A DNA stretch of 64,000 nucleotides from Corynebacterium sp. 21KM1197 (GCF_033783015.1 NZ_CP123907.1:1984001-2048000), one strand, 5' to 3'. Shown: positions 32,946-42,731, counted from the first letter of the stretch. Notes: generated by a model not told the origin, from the sequence alone. Numbers and translations: made by a program.

Positions 32946-33722
32946 TTAATAGCGTTGCCAGGTGGGCTTGTGCTCCTCCACGTAGCGGTAGTAGGGGGCG
33001 TCGGCAAGCAGCGCGGCGGCCTCCGCGTCCACCAGCACCGTGGCGTGGCGGTGCCATTGCAGTATCGACGCCGGGCAGGACGCCGCGAGCGGGCCCTCCA
33101 CCAAGCGCTGCACGGCCTCGGCCTTGCGCGATCCGGTGGCCAGCAGCAGGAGGTGCCGGGCGCGCTGGATCGTGCCCAACCCCTGGGTAATCACCTGGTG
33201 CGGCACCTGCTCGGGGGCGTCGAAGAAGCGGGAGTTATCCGCCACCGTCTGCGGGTGCAGGGTCTTGATCCTGGTCAGCGAGTTAAGCGAACTTCCCGGC
33301 TCGTTGAAGCCGATGTGCCCGTTGGTGCCCACGCCCAGCAGTTGCAGGTCCACGCCCCCGGCGGCCTCGATGTCCCGCTCATAATCGGCCGTGGCCCGGA
33401 TCAGATCCTCCGCCATGCCGGCCGGGGAATGAACGTGTTCATCGGGGACGTCCACCTGCGCGGTGAACTCCCGGCGAATGGTGGCGTGATAACTCTGCGG
33501 GTGGTCATAGGGCAGGCCGATGTACTCATCGAGCAGGAACATCTGGGTCTGGGCAAAGCTCAGGCCCTCCTCCCGGTGGCGGCGGATCAACTCGCGGTAC
33601 GTGGCCAGCGGTGTCGAGCCGGTGGAAAGCCCCAGGGTAGAACCCTCGCGCACGTATCCGGCGATGATAGTGGCGGCCTGCTCGGCCACCTCCTGCGGGG
33701 TATTCCTAATGAGGATTTCCAT
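32946..33722 (-). CDS. nagB: Glucosamine-6-phosphate deaminase
   Basis: NagB converts glucosamine-6-phosphate to fructose-6-phosphate and ammonia, feeding amino sugars into glycolysis. The 258-residue protein has the family segments [54 protein letters not shown] and [16 protein letters not shown]. Length is typical. It lies 48 bases downstream of nagA on the same strand and, with the GntR-type gene, forms an amino-sugar locus. Confidence 0.95.
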   Translation of the reverse strand: MEILIRNTPQEVAEQAATIIAGYVREGSTLGLSTGSTPLATYRELIRRHREEGLSFAQTQMFLLDEYIGLPYDHPQSYHATIRREFTAQVDVPDEHVHSPAGMAEDLIRATADYERDIEAAGGVDLQLLGVGTNGHIGFNEPGSSLNSLTRIKTLHPQTVADNSRFFDAPEQVPHQVITQGLGTIQRARHLLLLATGSRKAEAVQRLVEGPLAASCPASILQWHRHATVLVDAEAAALLADAPYYRYVEEHKPTWQRY

Positions 33723-33770
33723 GTTCCCGCTCCTTCCCTCGGTTCCTCCTACTGCCCCTCATTCTTACCG

Positions 33771-34967
33771 CTATTTCCGCCGCGCCGCTTGCCCGCTTTC
33801 CTCCGCCCCGCTTTCCTCCGCGCCATCGCGGCAGCGCTCACCGCCTCGCCACACCTCCGCCACTTCCCCCTGTGCGTCCAGAGCCACGAACGTCGCGGGC
33901 ATGCCGCCGCGCAGATCCCCGGCGCTCTCCGTCATACCCAGCACCCGGGCCGCGTGCGCTGAGGTCAGGCGCACCGCCGCTACCGCCCCGTGGCGGCGCT
34001 GGTAGTTCCAGAACTGCCGCGCCAGGGTGCTCGTGCCCCCGGCGATCACCCCCGGCTCCCCGCCCTCGGTGCGCAGGCGCGCCACCGCCTCGCGCACCTC
34101 CACCCGCAGCGGCCCCAACTGGTATTCGCCATCCGGCATACCGGCGGCCTCCATCGCGTCGGTCACCGCCAGGGCGTGCTCGGGTGCGGCGGCGGTGACC
34201 ATATCCACGGTCGCATCACTCAGGTGCACCCCATCGGCGATCAATTCCACCCACGCCTCCCCGCGCGCGGCCGCCTCGATCAGCGCCGCCACCGGCCCCG
34301 GTGCCCGGTGGTGCAGCGGCGGCATACCGTTAAACAGGTGCGTGGCCGTGACCGTCACCCCACGATCCCGCGCATACGCCAGTATTCCCCGCACCTCCTC
34401 CGCGCTGGCGTCCGTGTGCCCGAGCGAGGCGATAATCCCGTACTCCGCGCACACCTCCACCAGCTCTCGCGCCCGCGCGGTCTCCGGGGCGAAGGTGATC
34501 TGCCGGACCGTGCTTTTCGACGCCGCGACGAGCCGCCGCAGCATGTCCGGGTCCCCCGGCTGAATACGACTAGGGGCCTGCGCCCCGCACCGCGCGGCAT
34601 TGATAAAGGGCCCCTCCAGGTGAATCCCCTGCAATTCCCCCTGCTCCACCAACTCCCGCAGCACGCCCACCTGGCGGCTCAGTTCCCGCTCCGTGCCGGA
34701 AACCAGGCTCGCCAGCATGGTGGTGGTGCCCTGGGCACGGTGAAAACGCACCGCGCGCAGACATTCCTCCGCGCTGCCGGTGGGGAAGGCACCCCGAAAA
34801 CCCCCGTGATTGTGCAGATCCACCAGGCCGGGAATCACCGTCATCGCTTCCTGGGGCGCCGGGCCGGGGAGTTCCTCGATCCCCGCGATGCGCCCGCCCT
34901 CCCAGGTGAGGCGCGCGTGGGGGTATTCCCGCTGGGCCGTCACAATGCGACCCCTTAACTCATTCAT
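33771..34967 (-). CDS. nagA: N-acetylglucosamine-6-phosphate deacetylase
   Basis: NagA removes acetate from N-acetylglucosamine-6-phosphate, the step before NagB. The 398-residue amidohydrolase has the metal-binding VDLHNHGG, HLEGPFIN, a SLGHTDASAEE segment, THLFNGMPPLHHR and LAVTDAMEAAG with the catalytic Asp. The C-terminus carries a short Glu/Ser/Gly repeat (AEESGAEESG) from two near-identical codon blocks. It precedes nagB on the same strand; both are probably controlled by the regulator encoded upstream. Confidence 0.94.
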   Translation of the reverse strand: MNELRGRIVTAQREYPHARLTWEGGRIAGIEELPGPAPQEAMTVIPGLVDLHNHGGFRGAFPTGSAEECLRAVRFHRAQGTTTMLASLVSGTERELSRQVGVLRELVEQGELQGIHLEGPFINAARCGAQAPSRIQPGDPDMLRRLVAASKSTVRQITFAPETARARELVEVCAEYGIIASLGHTDASAEEVRGILAYARDRGVTVTATHLFNGMPPLHHRAPGPVAALIEAAARGEAWVELIADGVHLSDATVDMVTAAAPEHALAVTDAMEAAGMPDGEYQLGPLRVEVREAVARLRTEGGEPGVIAGGTSTLARQFWNYQRRHGAVAAVRLTSAHAARVLGMTESAGDLRGGMPATFVALDAQGEVAEVWRGGERCRDGAEESGAEESGQAARRK

Positions 34968-35024
34968 GATCGCACTCTAGCCCACCGGGCGGTTTATCCC
35001 CGTTCCCCTGCCTATTCGGCCTGC

Positions 35025-35789
35025 TTACTCGGCCTTGTCCGCGCCCTCGGCGGACTCCCCCTTGGTAAAGCCGCGCTCCTTTGCCTGCTGGAGGATCATA
35101 GTGCGCAGCGGCGCATAGTGCTGGCGCACCGCCTCCTCATAGGCCAGGACGTCCCCCTCGTGCAGAGCGTCCAGAATCTGAAGGTGAGCGTTCACCGTGT
35201 GCTGCACGTTCTCGCTGCTATCCAGGCCCAATTCCGGGGCCACCACCGCGTGCACTCGGCGGAACACCTCGGTGAGTTCCTGGATCAGGGGGTTGGACAC
35301 CTTGGCCATGAGTTGATTGTGGAACTCCTGGTCACGGGCCGTAAAGGGTTCATCGCCCTCGCGCTGCTGGGTCATGGTCTCCGCCAGGGCGCGGAGCTTG
35401 GCCTCAGTCTCCTCGTCCAGGGCATCAATAAGCTGACGGCCCAGGGAAATATCCAGGGCCTCGCGGGCGTCCACCAGGGATAACAACCCATCGAAACTGC
35501 GTTCCGCCTCCAACACCGTGCGGAAGATTAGGCCATTGACCAGCGGCTCCAGGGACATCTGGGAAACGTACGTGCCGTAGCCGTGGCGCACCTCCACGAT
35601 GTCCAGGGTAGCCAGGATTCGCATGGCCTCGCGGATGGAAGAGCGAGAGTATCCAAGCTGGTCGCACAGCGTTGCCTCGGAGGGCAATACATCACCAGGG
35701 GCTAACTGGTTGGAACGGATGTATTCCTTAATGCCTTCCATCGCCGTCAGGGCGGCAGAAGGAGTCCTGGCGTGCAGGGTCATGGGCAT
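35025..35789 (-). CDS. GntR-family (FadR/FCD-type) regulator of the nag locus
   Basis: The 254-residue protein has an N-terminal winged helix (APGDVLPSEATLCDQLGYSRSSIREAMRIL, then VEVRHGYGTYVS) and a C-terminal all-helical FCD effector domain (DGLLSLVDAREALDISLGRQL..., DQEFHNQLMAKVSNPLIQEL) with the metal-binding Asp/His pattern. Its place upstream of nagA-nagB suggests a repressor responding to an amino-sugar phosphate; similar regulators (NanR type) control nag/nan genes in C. glutamicum. A palindrome CGTTA-N4-TAACG lies about 90 bases ahead of its start. Confidence 0.85.
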   Translation of the reverse strand: MPMTLHARTPSAALTAMEGIKEYIRSNQLAPGDVLPSEATLCDQLGYSRSSIREAMRILATLDIVEVRHGYGTYVSQMSLEPLVNGLIFRTVLEAERSFDGLLSLVDAREALDISLGRQLIDALDEETEAKLRALAETMTQQREGDEPFTARDQEFHNQLMAKVSNPLIQELTEVFRRVHAVVAPELGLDSSENVQHTVNAHLQILDALHEGDVLAYEEAVRQHYAPLRTMILQQAKERGFTKGESAEGADKAE

Positions 35790-36233
35790 ATGCTTAACAC
35801 TCTTTCGCTTACTCGCGGCGCCGGGCCCAAGGGGTGGTGGACAGCAGCGACCGCCTAATCAGATGTCTGACGCTATACGTTAAGCATAACGGAAGAAGTA
35901 AATTAGCACCACCTTTGCTAAGAAACGCCCCCCCCCCTGATTCCGGGGCCGCGACCCCAAGGTGGAGGGCCAGACAGGAAAGCCTCCCGCAACCATACCA
36001 CTCGGAATCATCGCAGGTCAGAATGGGTGACATGAGAGGCTTTCCCCCCTCACGGCGGCGCGGAGCACACGCGACCCAGAGCGGTAGCCCCTCCACCGAA
36101 CCGAATATTAAGGCCACCCACCCGGCCCCCGCCGCCGCCACGCGTCCTCAAAAACACGCCCGAACGCCCCGATTGTTACGCCACCTAGGCAACGCGAAAT
36201 CTCCGTTTTGCCGGATTGTGCAACAATATATTT
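35790..36233. other. Intergenic region between ispF and the GntR-type gene
   Basis: About 440 bases without a convincing gene; weak frames on both strands have no family features. Two visible elements are the perfect palindrome arms CGTTA/TAACG (35878-35891), a candidate operator for the regulator gene, and a run of ten C at 35928-35937. Close to ispF an A+T-rich patch (36215-36236) occurs. Confidence 0.5.
35878..35891 (-). promoter_or_regulatory. Candidate operator palindrome upstream of the GntR-type gene
   Basis: CGTTA (35878-35882) and TAACG (35887-35891) are perfect inverted arms separated by AGCA. The position, roughly 90 bases before the regulator start, fits an autoregulatory site. 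The spacing resembles FadR-subfamily operators only loosely. Confidence 0.35.
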
Positions 36234-36752
36234 TCACTTCCTGCGCCTAAGAAACCCACAAAATCCCTCGCGGTTTTTAGGCTTTTCCCACACCACCGCC
36301 GTGGCCACAGCGGCGCGACCCTCACCACGCCCGGTAAACCCCATGTGATCGGTGGTGGTGGCGGAGACGGACACCGGGGCCCCCACCGCCTCGGAGAGCA
36401 CCCGCTGCGCCTCCTCCCGGCGCGGCCCCATCTTGGGGGTCTGCCCCACCATCTGCACCGCGGCGTTGCCCACCGCGTACCCGGCGCGCTCTATCTCCGC
36501 CACGGCCTCGCGCAGTATCCGCACGCCCGAGGCCCCCTCATACTCCGGGCGCCCCACCCCCACCAGGGTTCCGATGTCACCCAGACCCGCCGCCGAAAGC
36601 AAGGCGTCCACGAGGGCGTGGCTCACCACGTCGCCATCGGAGTGCCCCTCGCAGCCGTCCGCGTCCGGGAATAGCAGCCCGGCGATGTAACAGGGCTTGC
36701 CGCGCTCGATCTGATGAGCGTCCGTACCAATACCCACGCGGGGGATGATCAC
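36234..36752 (-). CDS. ispF: 2-C-methyl-D-erythritol 2,4-cyclodiphosphate synthase
   Basis: IspF cyclises the CDP-methylerythritol phosphate intermediate in the non-mevalonate isoprenoid pathway. The 172-residue protein has the zinc ligands in GIGTDAHQI (D-x-H), the segment [29 protein letters not shown] and [14 protein letters not shown] near the C-terminus. The tail is extended by a basic [16 protein letters not shown] 36752 follows GGAGGAACCTC and overlaps the ispD stop by four bases, so the two pathway genes are translationally coupled. Confidence 0.95.
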   Translation of the reverse strand: MIIPRVGIGTDAHQIERGKPCYIAGLLFPDADGCEGHSDGDVVSHALVDALLSAAGLGDIGTLVGVGRPEYEGASGVRILREAVAEIERAGYAVGNAAVQMVGQTPKMGPRREEAQRVLSEAVGAPVSVSATTTDHMGFTGRGEGRAAVATAVVWEKPKNREGFCGFLRRRK

Positions 36753-37606
36753 GAGGTTCCTCCTGGTTGGTTCTCCGTGGGTGCTTGCCTCTCCGCAGGC
36801 GCCGCACCCTGGGTGTTGCTCCCCGGCACGTCAAAGACCGTGGGTTCCGCCTCGTCCACGATGGTGCGGGCCAGCATCATGTCCAAAGGAGTGGTCACTT
36901 TGAAGGCCATCGGATCACCGGGCACGCAGGTGACCGGGTACCCCCGCCATTCCAGCAGCGAGGCATCGTCGGTGGCCTCAAAGCCGGGATTCTCCTCCGC
37001 AAAGTAGGCCAGGTTGGCCGCCCGCAGCGTCGCTAAGTCAAAGCCCTGGGGGGTCTGCACGGCGCGCAGCAGCGCCCGCGCGGGGGTTCCCACCACCGCC
37101 GAGCCCGAGGGGGAATCAATCCGCTTGATCGTATCGGCCACCGGGAGCACCGGGATCACGCCCACGTTCCCGGCCAGCACCGAACGGGCCACCCTGGCCA
37201 CCAGGCCGGGCGGGGTGAGCGCTCGGGCGGAATCATGAATGAGCACCACGCCCTCGGCGGCGTCGATAGCTTGGAGACCCTGCCACACGGAATCGGCGCG
37301 CTCCCCGCCGCCGTGCACCAGGCGCACGGGCACCTCACCATTGCGCAGGAGGCCCCGGCGCTCCAGCAGATCGGCGGCGTAGGATTCCATGTCCGGGCTG
37401 ATCAGCACGATGATCTCATCGACCACCCCGGAGGTAATCATCGCCGTGATGGAACGCTCCACTAAGGAGCGCTGGCGCAGGGTCACAAAGGCCTTGGGGA
37501 TCGAGGCCCCCAGGCGCGTGCCCTTACCGGCAGCCGCAATCAGGGCGGTGACCCTGCGGCTGCGGTGGGAATTAGTCCTCGTCCTCATCATCGAAGTTGA
37601 GGTCAT
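36749..37606 (-). CDS. ispD: 2-C-methyl-D-erythritol 4-phosphate cytidylyltransferase
   Basis: IspD attaches CMP to methylerythritol 4-phosphate. The nucleotide-binding loop [17 protein letters not shown] lies near residue 26, followed by [33 protein letters not shown] and the terminal [16 protein letters not shown]. The product of about 285 residues is longer than usual because of a C-terminal tail of about 45 residues ([18 protein letters not shown]...). The start is uncertain: ATG 37606 overlaps carD by 35 bases, and ATG 37588 or 37591 would also serve; no ribosome site is clear. Confidence 0.93.
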   Translation of the reverse strand: MTSTSMMRTRTNSHRSRRVTALIAAAGKGTRLGASIPKAFVTLRQRSLVERSITAMITSGVVDEIIVLISPDMESYAADLLERRGLLRNGEVPVRLVHGGGERADSVWQGLQAIDAAEGVVLIHDSARALTPPGLVARVARSVLAGNVGVIPVLPVADTIKRIDSPSGSAVVGTPARALLRAVQTPQGFDLATLRAANLAYFAEENPGFEATDDASLLEWRGYPVTCVPGDPMAFKVTTPLDMMLARTIVDEAEPTVFDVPGSNTQGAAPAERQAPTENQPGGTS

Positions 37607-38165
37607 CGAGGTTTACGTCGAGGTCATCGTCCTTGACCTCCGCGTCCGTGGTGGAGATACCGGCGGCCTCCTTGTGGCGCTTGATCGCCTCGTCCACCTC
37701 GTTGAGGAAGGCATCGGCCTTTTCCTTATCCTCCGTGTCCGCCAGGGCGATCTCCCCCACCAGGATCTGGCGCGCCTTGGCCAGCATGCGCTTCTCGCCA
37801 GCGGAAAGGCCGCGATCCTGATCGCGCCGCCACAGGTCGCGCACCACCTCGGCCACCTTGTTCACATCGCCCGAGGCCAGGCGCTCCTGGTTGGCCTTGT
37901 ACCGGCGGGACCAGTTGCCGGCCTCCTCCACGTCCGTCTCGCGCAACATGCCAAAGACCATGCGCAGGCCCTCATCGCCCACCACATCGCGCACGCCCAC
38001 CAGCTCGGCGTTCTTGATGGGCACGCGCACCACGAGGTCGGATTGGTTGATCTTGAGGACGAGGTACTCTAGCGTCTCTCCGCCGATCTCGCGCTGCTCG
38101 ATATTCTCGATAACGGCGGCACCGTGGTGCGGGTAAACAACGACGTCCCCGACCTTGAAATCCAT
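37572..38165 (-). CDS. carD: CarD-family RNA polymerase-binding transcription regulator
   Basis: CarD binds the RNA polymerase beta subunit and stabilises open promoter complexes. The 197-residue protein shows the Tudor-like N-terminal domain ([27 protein letters not shown], cut here at its limits) and a helical DNA-interacting domain with [28 protein letters not shown]. The C-terminus is an acidic tail ([19 protein letters not shown]). ATG 38165 is preferred over the longer frame because AAGGAG lies six bases upstream and the protein begins MDFKVGD. It precedes ispD-ispF on the same strand. Confidence 0.93.
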   Translation of the reverse strand: MDFKVGDVVVYPHHGAAVIENIEQREIGGETLEYLVLKINQSDLVVRVPIKNAELVGVRDVVGDEGLRMVFGMLRETDVEEAGNWSRRYKANQERLASGDVNKVAEVVRDLWRRDQDRGLSAGEKRMLAKARQILVGEIALADTEDKEKADAFLNEVDEAIKRHKEAAGISTTDAEVKDDDLDVNLDDLNFDDEDED

Positions 38166-38423
38166 TCCCCACTCCTTGAGGTCACTGAGGTAAACACGCG
38201 AGCACAGTTGCGCCCCAGCACCAAGCGATCCCCATGCGAGGATTCCCGGCGAGGGCATAGCAGGTACACCATGCTACCACGCTCGCCGCGCGGCCACCGG
38301 CTCATTCCTCCGCACAATGGATACCCCCTGCCTACCTCACTCAACTAGGACAGGCCTGTGAGAACGGCTAGGGTGGAATATATTAACTGTGTTTTTCCGC
38401 AAGATCGCATGGAGGACAATCCC

Positions 38424-39005
38424 GTGAAGCCCCTGAAGTCCGCCGCCCGGCGCGGCGGTGTCGTCTCCGCTGCCGCCCTTTCCGCGCTCCTGCTGGCTTC
38501 CTGCTCCGCAGGCCAGGTAACGCAGACCTCGGATCAGGTTGCCGCCGTCGATGGTGCCAGCACCGACAGCGAGGACGAGGCCGTGGCTCTGCGCGATGTC
38601 ACCGTGATCGTGGCCGATTCCGGTGAGGCCGCCCTCAAGTTCACCGCCATCAACCAGGACACCAACCAGGCACCCCACCGCCTGCAAAGCGTGAGCGTGA
38701 ACGGCAAGCCGGTGCGCGTGGAGCAAACCCCGGAAATCAAGCCCGGGTGCAGCCTGGTGGCGGACTCCGCCGCCGGTATCGCCGATCTCAACAAGGACGC
38801 CAACGCCGGGTGCATCGACTACACCTCCACCTCCCTGGACAACGATAACTTCGCCCCCGGTGGCAACGCCGAGGTGCAGTTCGTGTTCGATAACGGCACC
38901 GTCCCCGTCACCGCCACCATCTCCGCTCCGAACCTGGACTCCGGCACCGTGACCCGTGACTTTGACCGCTACGGCGAGCACGGCAAGCCGCACGAGGAGC
39001 ACTAA
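38424..39005 (+). CDS. Putative lipoprotein, 193 aa
   Basis: The product has a signal peptide with a basic start (KPLKSAARRG) and the lipobox LASC (Cys near residue 30). The mature part has a fold-like pattern of alternating hydrophobic strands with two cysteines (KPGCSLV, NAGCIDYTST), perhaps one disulphide, and a C-terminal TVTRDFDRYGEHGKPHEEH. GTG 38424 is chosen because GGAGGA (38411-38416) is correctly spaced. A similar lipoprotein gene lies between carD and radA in C. glutamicum as I remember. Function unknown. Confidence 0.8.
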   Translation: MKPLKSAARRGGVVSAAALSALLLASCSAGQVTQTSDQVAAVDGASTDSEDEAVALRDVTVIVADSGEAALKFTAINQDTNQAPHRLQSVSVNGKPVRVEQTPEIKPGCSLVADSAAGIADLNKDANAGCIDYTSTSLDNDNFAPGGNAEVQFVFDNGTVPVTATISAPNLDSGTVTRDFDRYGEHGKPHEEH

Positions 39006-39024
39006 GGGGCGTATCGACGCCCCT
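39005..39024 (+). terminator. Hairpin terminator built around a TATCGACG motif
   Basis: AGGGGCGT (39005-39012) pairs with ACGCCCCT (39017-39024), leaving the loop ATCG. It starts within the stop codon of the lipoprotein gene. The loop and right arm are one copy of the iterated octamer TATCGACG. There is no strong T-tract. Confidence 0.5.
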
Positions 39025-39087
39025 CATGTTCGAATGATGGGTGGCACCGAGGGGCGTCGCCACGGGGTTGTTCTAGTGTTCTAGAGC

Positions 39088-40548
39088 ATGGCGAAAAAAC
39101 CACGCAGCCTCCACACCTGCACGGAGTGTGGCTATTCCTCCCCCAAGTGGCTGGGCCGCTGCCCCGAGTGCGGGGCCTGGGGCTCCATGCAGGAATCCGC
39201 CCCACCGCTGAGCGCCGCCGGGGCGGCACGGGGGCGTGGGGGAACGCTCGGCGGAGGCGTCGGCAAGCAGGGTGCCGCCACCGGCCTCACGCCCACCTCC
39301 CCCGCCGCCCCCATGACCACCATCAGCGCGAATACCACGCGCACCATTCCCACCGGGATCGGGGAACTTGATCGCGTGCTGGGCAGCGGGATCGTCCCCG
39401 GCTCCGTGGTGCTCATGGCCGGGGAGCCGGGCGTGGGCAAGTCCACCCTGCTCTTAGAAGTGGCCGCCCGCTGGGCCGCACAGCCCACGGACGGGGCCGA
39501 GCAGAAAACCCGCACCGCCCTCTACGTCACCGCCGAGGAATCCGTGGGGCAGGTGCGGCTGCGCGCCGAGCGCACCGGGGCGGTGCGCGATACCCTCTAC
39601 CTGGCGGCGGAGCCCAACCTGGACGTGGTGTTCGGGCACGTTCACCAGGTCAAGCCCTCCCTGCTCATCGTGGACTCCGTGCAAACCATGCAGGCAGATG
39701 GGGTGGAGGGCGTGGCCGGGGGCGTGGCGCAATCCCGGGCGGTAACCGCCGCCCTGACCACCCTGGCCAAGACCACCGGAATCCCCATCTTGCTGGTGGG
39801 GCACGTGACCAAGGACGGCAACGTAGCCGGGCCGCGCGTGCTGGAGCACCTGGTGGACGTGGTGCTCAACTTCGAGGGGGATCGCCATTCCAGCCTGCGC
39901 ATGCTGCGCGGCATCAAGAACCGCTTTGGGGCCACGGACGAGGTGGGCTGCTTTGAGCAGACCGCCGAGGGGATCCGCGAGGTACCCGATCCCTCTGGGT
40001 TGTTCCTCTCCCACCGGGATCACACCCCGGACGGTTCTGCGGTGACGGTGGCGATGGACGGCGTGCGCCCCATTCTGGCGGAGGTGCAATCTCTGGCCGT
40101 GGACTCCCCGGCCAAGAACCCCCGCCGCGTGGTCACCGGCCTGGACTCCGCGCGGGTACCGATGGTGCTGGCGGTGCTCACCGCCCGCGCCCAGATCAGC
40201 ACCCACACCAAGGACGTGTACGTGGCCACGGTGGGAGGCATGAGGATCGGGGAGCCCGCCACGGACCTCGCGGTGGCGATGGCCACCGTGTCCACCATCG
40301 CGGAAAAGCCCCTGCCCGCCCGCACCGTGTTCATCGGGGAGGTGGGCCTGGCCGGGGAGTTGCGCCGCGTGCCCTCCCTGGAACGGCGCTTGCAAGAGGC
40401 CGCCCGGCTGGGATACGCCCGCGCGGTGGTGCCCGCCGGGGAGAAGATCGCGGTGCCCGGAATACGGATCAGCCCCGCGTCCACGCTGGCGGAGGCCATC
40501 GCGGCGGCGGGGCTGAACTCGGGCCGGAAAACCGAGCCGGAGGGATAA
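39088..40548 (+). CDS. radA: DNA repair protein RadA
   Basis: RadA is a RecA-like ATPase that drives branch migration during homologous recombination. The N-terminal zinc finger is CTECGYSSPKWLGRCPECGAW. Walker A is GEPGVGKSTLLLE near residue 112, the KNRFG motif appears as IKNRFGATDEVGCF, and the C-terminal Lon-protease-like domain contains DVYVATVGGMRIGEPATDLA and ARTVFIGEVGLAGELRRVP. The length of 486 is normal apart from a slightly longer Gly-rich linker after the finger. It has no near ribosome site, so a leaderless message is possible. Confidence 0.96.
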   Translation: MAKKPRSLHTCTECGYSSPKWLGRCPECGAWGSMQESAPPLSAAGAARGRGGTLGGGVGKQGAATGLTPTSPAAPMTTISANTTRTIPTGIGELDRVLGSGIVPGSVVLMAGEPGVGKSTLLLEVAARWAAQPTDGAEQKTRTALYVTAEESVGQVRLRAERTGAVRDTLYLAAEPNLDVVFGHVHQVKPSLLIVDSVQTMQADGVEGVAGGVAQSRAVTAALTTLAKTTGIPILLVGHVTKDGNVAGPRVLEHLVDVVLNFEGDRHSSLRMLRGIKNRFGATDEVGCFEQTAEGIREVPDPSGLFLSHRDHTPDGSAVTVAMDGVRPILAEVQSLAVDSPAKNPRRVVTGLDSARVPMVLAVLTARAQISTHTKDVYVATVGGMRIGEPATDLAVAMATVSTIAEKPLPARTVFIGEVGLAGELRRVPSLERRLQEAARLGYARAVVPAGEKIAVPGIRISPASTLAEAIAAAGLNSGRKTEPEG

Positions 40549-40551
40549 GAA

Positions 40552-41277
40552 TCAGGCGAGGTTAAACGGCTGCGCCGGGGAGGCGTGTTTGCCGATCACC
40601 GCGTGTAGGTAATAGGAACCCGGCTCCACGGGGGTGCGGGCCTCGCACTGCTGGGGCGCGGACGAGGTGCGCGACCACACCGCCTCAAAGTGGCGCTCCT
40701 CCTTCTTGGGGAAGGAGCGCTTACCGGACCCCTCGGAGGGGTTGCAGTCCACGTCCGACCACACGCGGGAATTATCCGCCATGGAGTACACCTCAAAGCG
40801 CAGGGTCTCCCTGTCCAGGTCGATCTCACAATCCGCGGCGGTGGGGTTCTGCACCGTCATATAAAAGGTGGGCTTATCGCCCTGGCGGTAGTTGGCCTGC
40901 GAGGTGGAGGCCGTGATCTGAAGATCGTTGAGTTCGCAGGTGCGCTTGCCCGCGGCCGCCACGGTGGTGGGGGCGGCGCTGGGATCCTCGCTCTCATGTC
41001 CCTCCTCGGAGGGCTTCTCGGATTCCTCGGCCTCGCTCGCCTCGGCGGAATCCGTGGACTCCGGCGCGGAGGTTTCCGTTTCCGCGGCGGACTCCACTGC
41101 CGACGCCGCCGGGGCGGCGGTGCTGGTGGACGTGGACTGCTCCTCTTCGCTGCCGCCGCCGAATGCCACGGCGGCCCAGATCAGGGCGAATACCACCACG
41201 AGGACGATCACGGCGGCGGCCACGCGGCGTCGCACGTAGATCTCTTGGGGAAGGCGACCAGGTTGTTGCGTGCTCAC
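40552..41277 (-). CDS. Membrane-anchored protein with acidic linker
   Basis: The 241-residue protein has one N-terminal membrane helix (AAAVIVLVVVFALIWAAVAFG), a low-complexity Ser/Glu/Ala linker (residues ~45-110), then an extracytoplasmic beta-rich domain of about 130 residues with cysteines in RTCELNDLQIT, ADCEIDLDRE, VDCNPSEGSG and QQCEART, likely two disulphides. It ends close behind radA in convergent orientation. A homologue occupies this position in C. glutamicum as I recall. No function is known. Confidence 0.7.
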   Translation of the reverse strand: MSTQQPGRLPQEIYVRRRVAAAVIVLVVVFALIWAAVAFGGGSEEEQSTSTSTAAPAASAVESAAETETSAPESTDSAEASEAEESEKPSEEGHESEDPSAAPTTVAAAGKRTCELNDLQITASTSQANYRQGDKPTFYMTVQNPTAADCEIDLDRETLRFEVYSMADNSRVWSDVDCNPSEGSGKRSFPKKEERHFEAVWSRTSSAPQQCEARTPVEPGSYYLHAVIGKHASPAQPFNLA

Positions 41278-41328
41278 GCCTTCCCACTCTATGCGTTATA
41301 GCCCCTCCGCGAGGGCAAACCACGCCGC

Positions 41329-42066
41329 TTAATGCTCGTCCTTGCGCAGGAAGGAATGATGATCCACCCGCCAGGTCACCGCCGTCATGCCCATCGCCCC
41401 GAGACTGAGCAGGAAAAGCGCGTTTTCCACCCCCTGGTGATAGAACGCCGTGCCACCCACCGCCGCGCCGCACACAAAGCCCAGGTACGTGGCCAGTTGC
41501 GGGAACCACATCCACCTTTGCTTCCCGGCCAGGTGCAGGGCTATGCCCTGGCCGATCTTCACCAACGTGCCCGTGACGTAGGAAAGGGGCATGACCACCT
41601 GGCCGCGCCTGCTGATCGAGGTGTTCAAAGCACCCAGGCCAAAGACCAGGAACAAGATGGGGATAAAGGTGAGGCCGTCCTCCTGGGTACCCAGCCAGAG
41701 ATCGGAAAGAAAAGCCAGAATGATGGCGATGGTAGTGACCACCATCGCGCCGTGGCGGGCGTGCGACCACAGATAAATGCGCGCCAGGGTGGCGGTGAGC
41801 GCCCCGATGACAAAGACCACCACGGCACTCAGCGCGGCCAGGCCCGCCTCCGTGCTGCCCCGGATGGGTTCTAGCACCATGCGCTCGGTGTTTCCGGTCA
41901 TAAAGGTGACGTACCACCCGGCGGAATAGATCCAGGCCGCCGCTCCCGTGGCCCCGGCCAGGCTGGCAAGCATGACGCCCAGGAAGAACTCCCGGAGGTT
42001 GTAGTACGGGGCCATGTAGTCATGGGTGCCGTTGAGGATTTCCCGCCACGCCTCTCCCCGATTCAT
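41329..42066 (-). CDS. YoaK/DUF1275-family membrane protein
   Basis: The 245-residue protein has about six membrane helices and the signatures YVTFMTGNTERM near residue 52 and SYVTGTLVKIGQGIA near residue 163, which define the DUF1275 (YoaK) family. Members are small permease-like proteins with no confirmed substrate. It sits four bases downstream of the carbonic anhydrase gene on the same strand, so the two are probably co-transcribed. Confidence 0.88.
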   Translation of the reverse strand: MNRGEAWREILNGTHDYMAPYYNLREFFLGVMLASLAGATGAAAWIYSAGWYVTFMTGNTERMVLEPIRGSTEAGLAALSAVVVFVIGALTATLARIYLWSHARHGAMVVTTIAIILAFLSDLWLGTQEDGLTFIPILFLVFGLGALNTSISRRGQVVMPLSYVTGTLVKIGQGIALHLAGKQRWMWFPQLATYLGFVCGAAVGGTAFYHQGVENALFLLSLGAMGMTAVTWRVDHHSFLRKDEH

Positions 42067-42070
42067 GGCA

Positions 42071-42691
42071 TCAACTCACCCCGTGCGTGGCCACGGTCTC
42101 CACGCGGCCGTCGGCAAGCATATACCGCAGGCCCACCACCCCGATCTCCCCCTGCGCTATCTGCTCGCGCAGGTGCGGGAGGCGATGCATGATCTGCCCT
42201 ATGGTCTCCGTGACGTGAATCCGCTCGTAATCGCTCTTATCGTTGCGACCCTCCCGGCGCGCGGCCAGGATTGAGGGGGTCACTCGCTCCACCAGGATGC
42301 GTTGCCAGCCCTCCGGGATCGCTCCGTTATCCAGCGCGTTGGTGGCCGCCGCTACCGCGCCGCAACTCTCGTGGCCCATCACCACGATCAGCGGCACGTC
42401 CAGGCCGTCCACCGCGTACTCCAGGGAGGCCAGCACGGCGGGGTCGGTGATCTCGCCGGCGGTGCGGATCACAAAGAGGTCGCCAAAGCCGACGTCGAAA
42501 ATCAGCTCCACGGGCACGCGCGAATCGGAGCACGCCAGCACCACCGCCGCCGGGTTCTGCCCCATGCGCAGGATCGCGCGACGATTATCGTCGCGGTTGG
42601 GATTCTTTTCCTGCGCCTCACAAAAACGCCTGTTACCTGCCTGAAGAGCCTCCCAAACGGTCTGCGGCGAGGCATGGGAATACAAAGTCAT
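42071..42691 (-). CDS. Beta-class carbonic anhydrase
   Basis: The enzyme interconverts CO2 and bicarbonate. The 206-residue protein has the zinc ligands in ACSDSRVPVE (Cys, with the Asp-Arg dyad) and GHESCGAV (His and Cys), plus FVIRTAGE and an SLEYAVDGLDVPLIVVMGH segment. ATG 42691 gives MTLYSHASPQTVWEALQAG; ATG 42703 and TTG 42712 are in frame. In corynebacteria this enzyme supplies bicarbonate for carboxylases and is needed at low CO2. It is divergent from mutY. Confidence 0.92.
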   Translation of the reverse strand: MTLYSHASPQTVWEALQAGNRRFCEAQEKNPNRDDNRRAILRMGQNPAAVVLACSDSRVPVELIFDVGFGDLFVIRTAGEITDPAVLASLEYAVDGLDVPLIVVMGHESCGAVAAATNALDNGAIPEGWQRILVERVTPSILAARREGRNDKSDYERIHVTETIGQIMHRLPHLREQIAQGEIGVVGLRYMLADGRVETVATHGVS

Positions 42692-42731
42692 AATGTGAAA
42701 CATATTACCCAAACCCGCCCCTTATACTGCG

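Noticed and set aside
35809..36141. A 110-codon minus-strand frame between the GntR-type gene and ispF
   Set aside because: It spans the ten-C run and the palindrome, has no ribosome site and an unusual composition, so I treat the region as non-coding.
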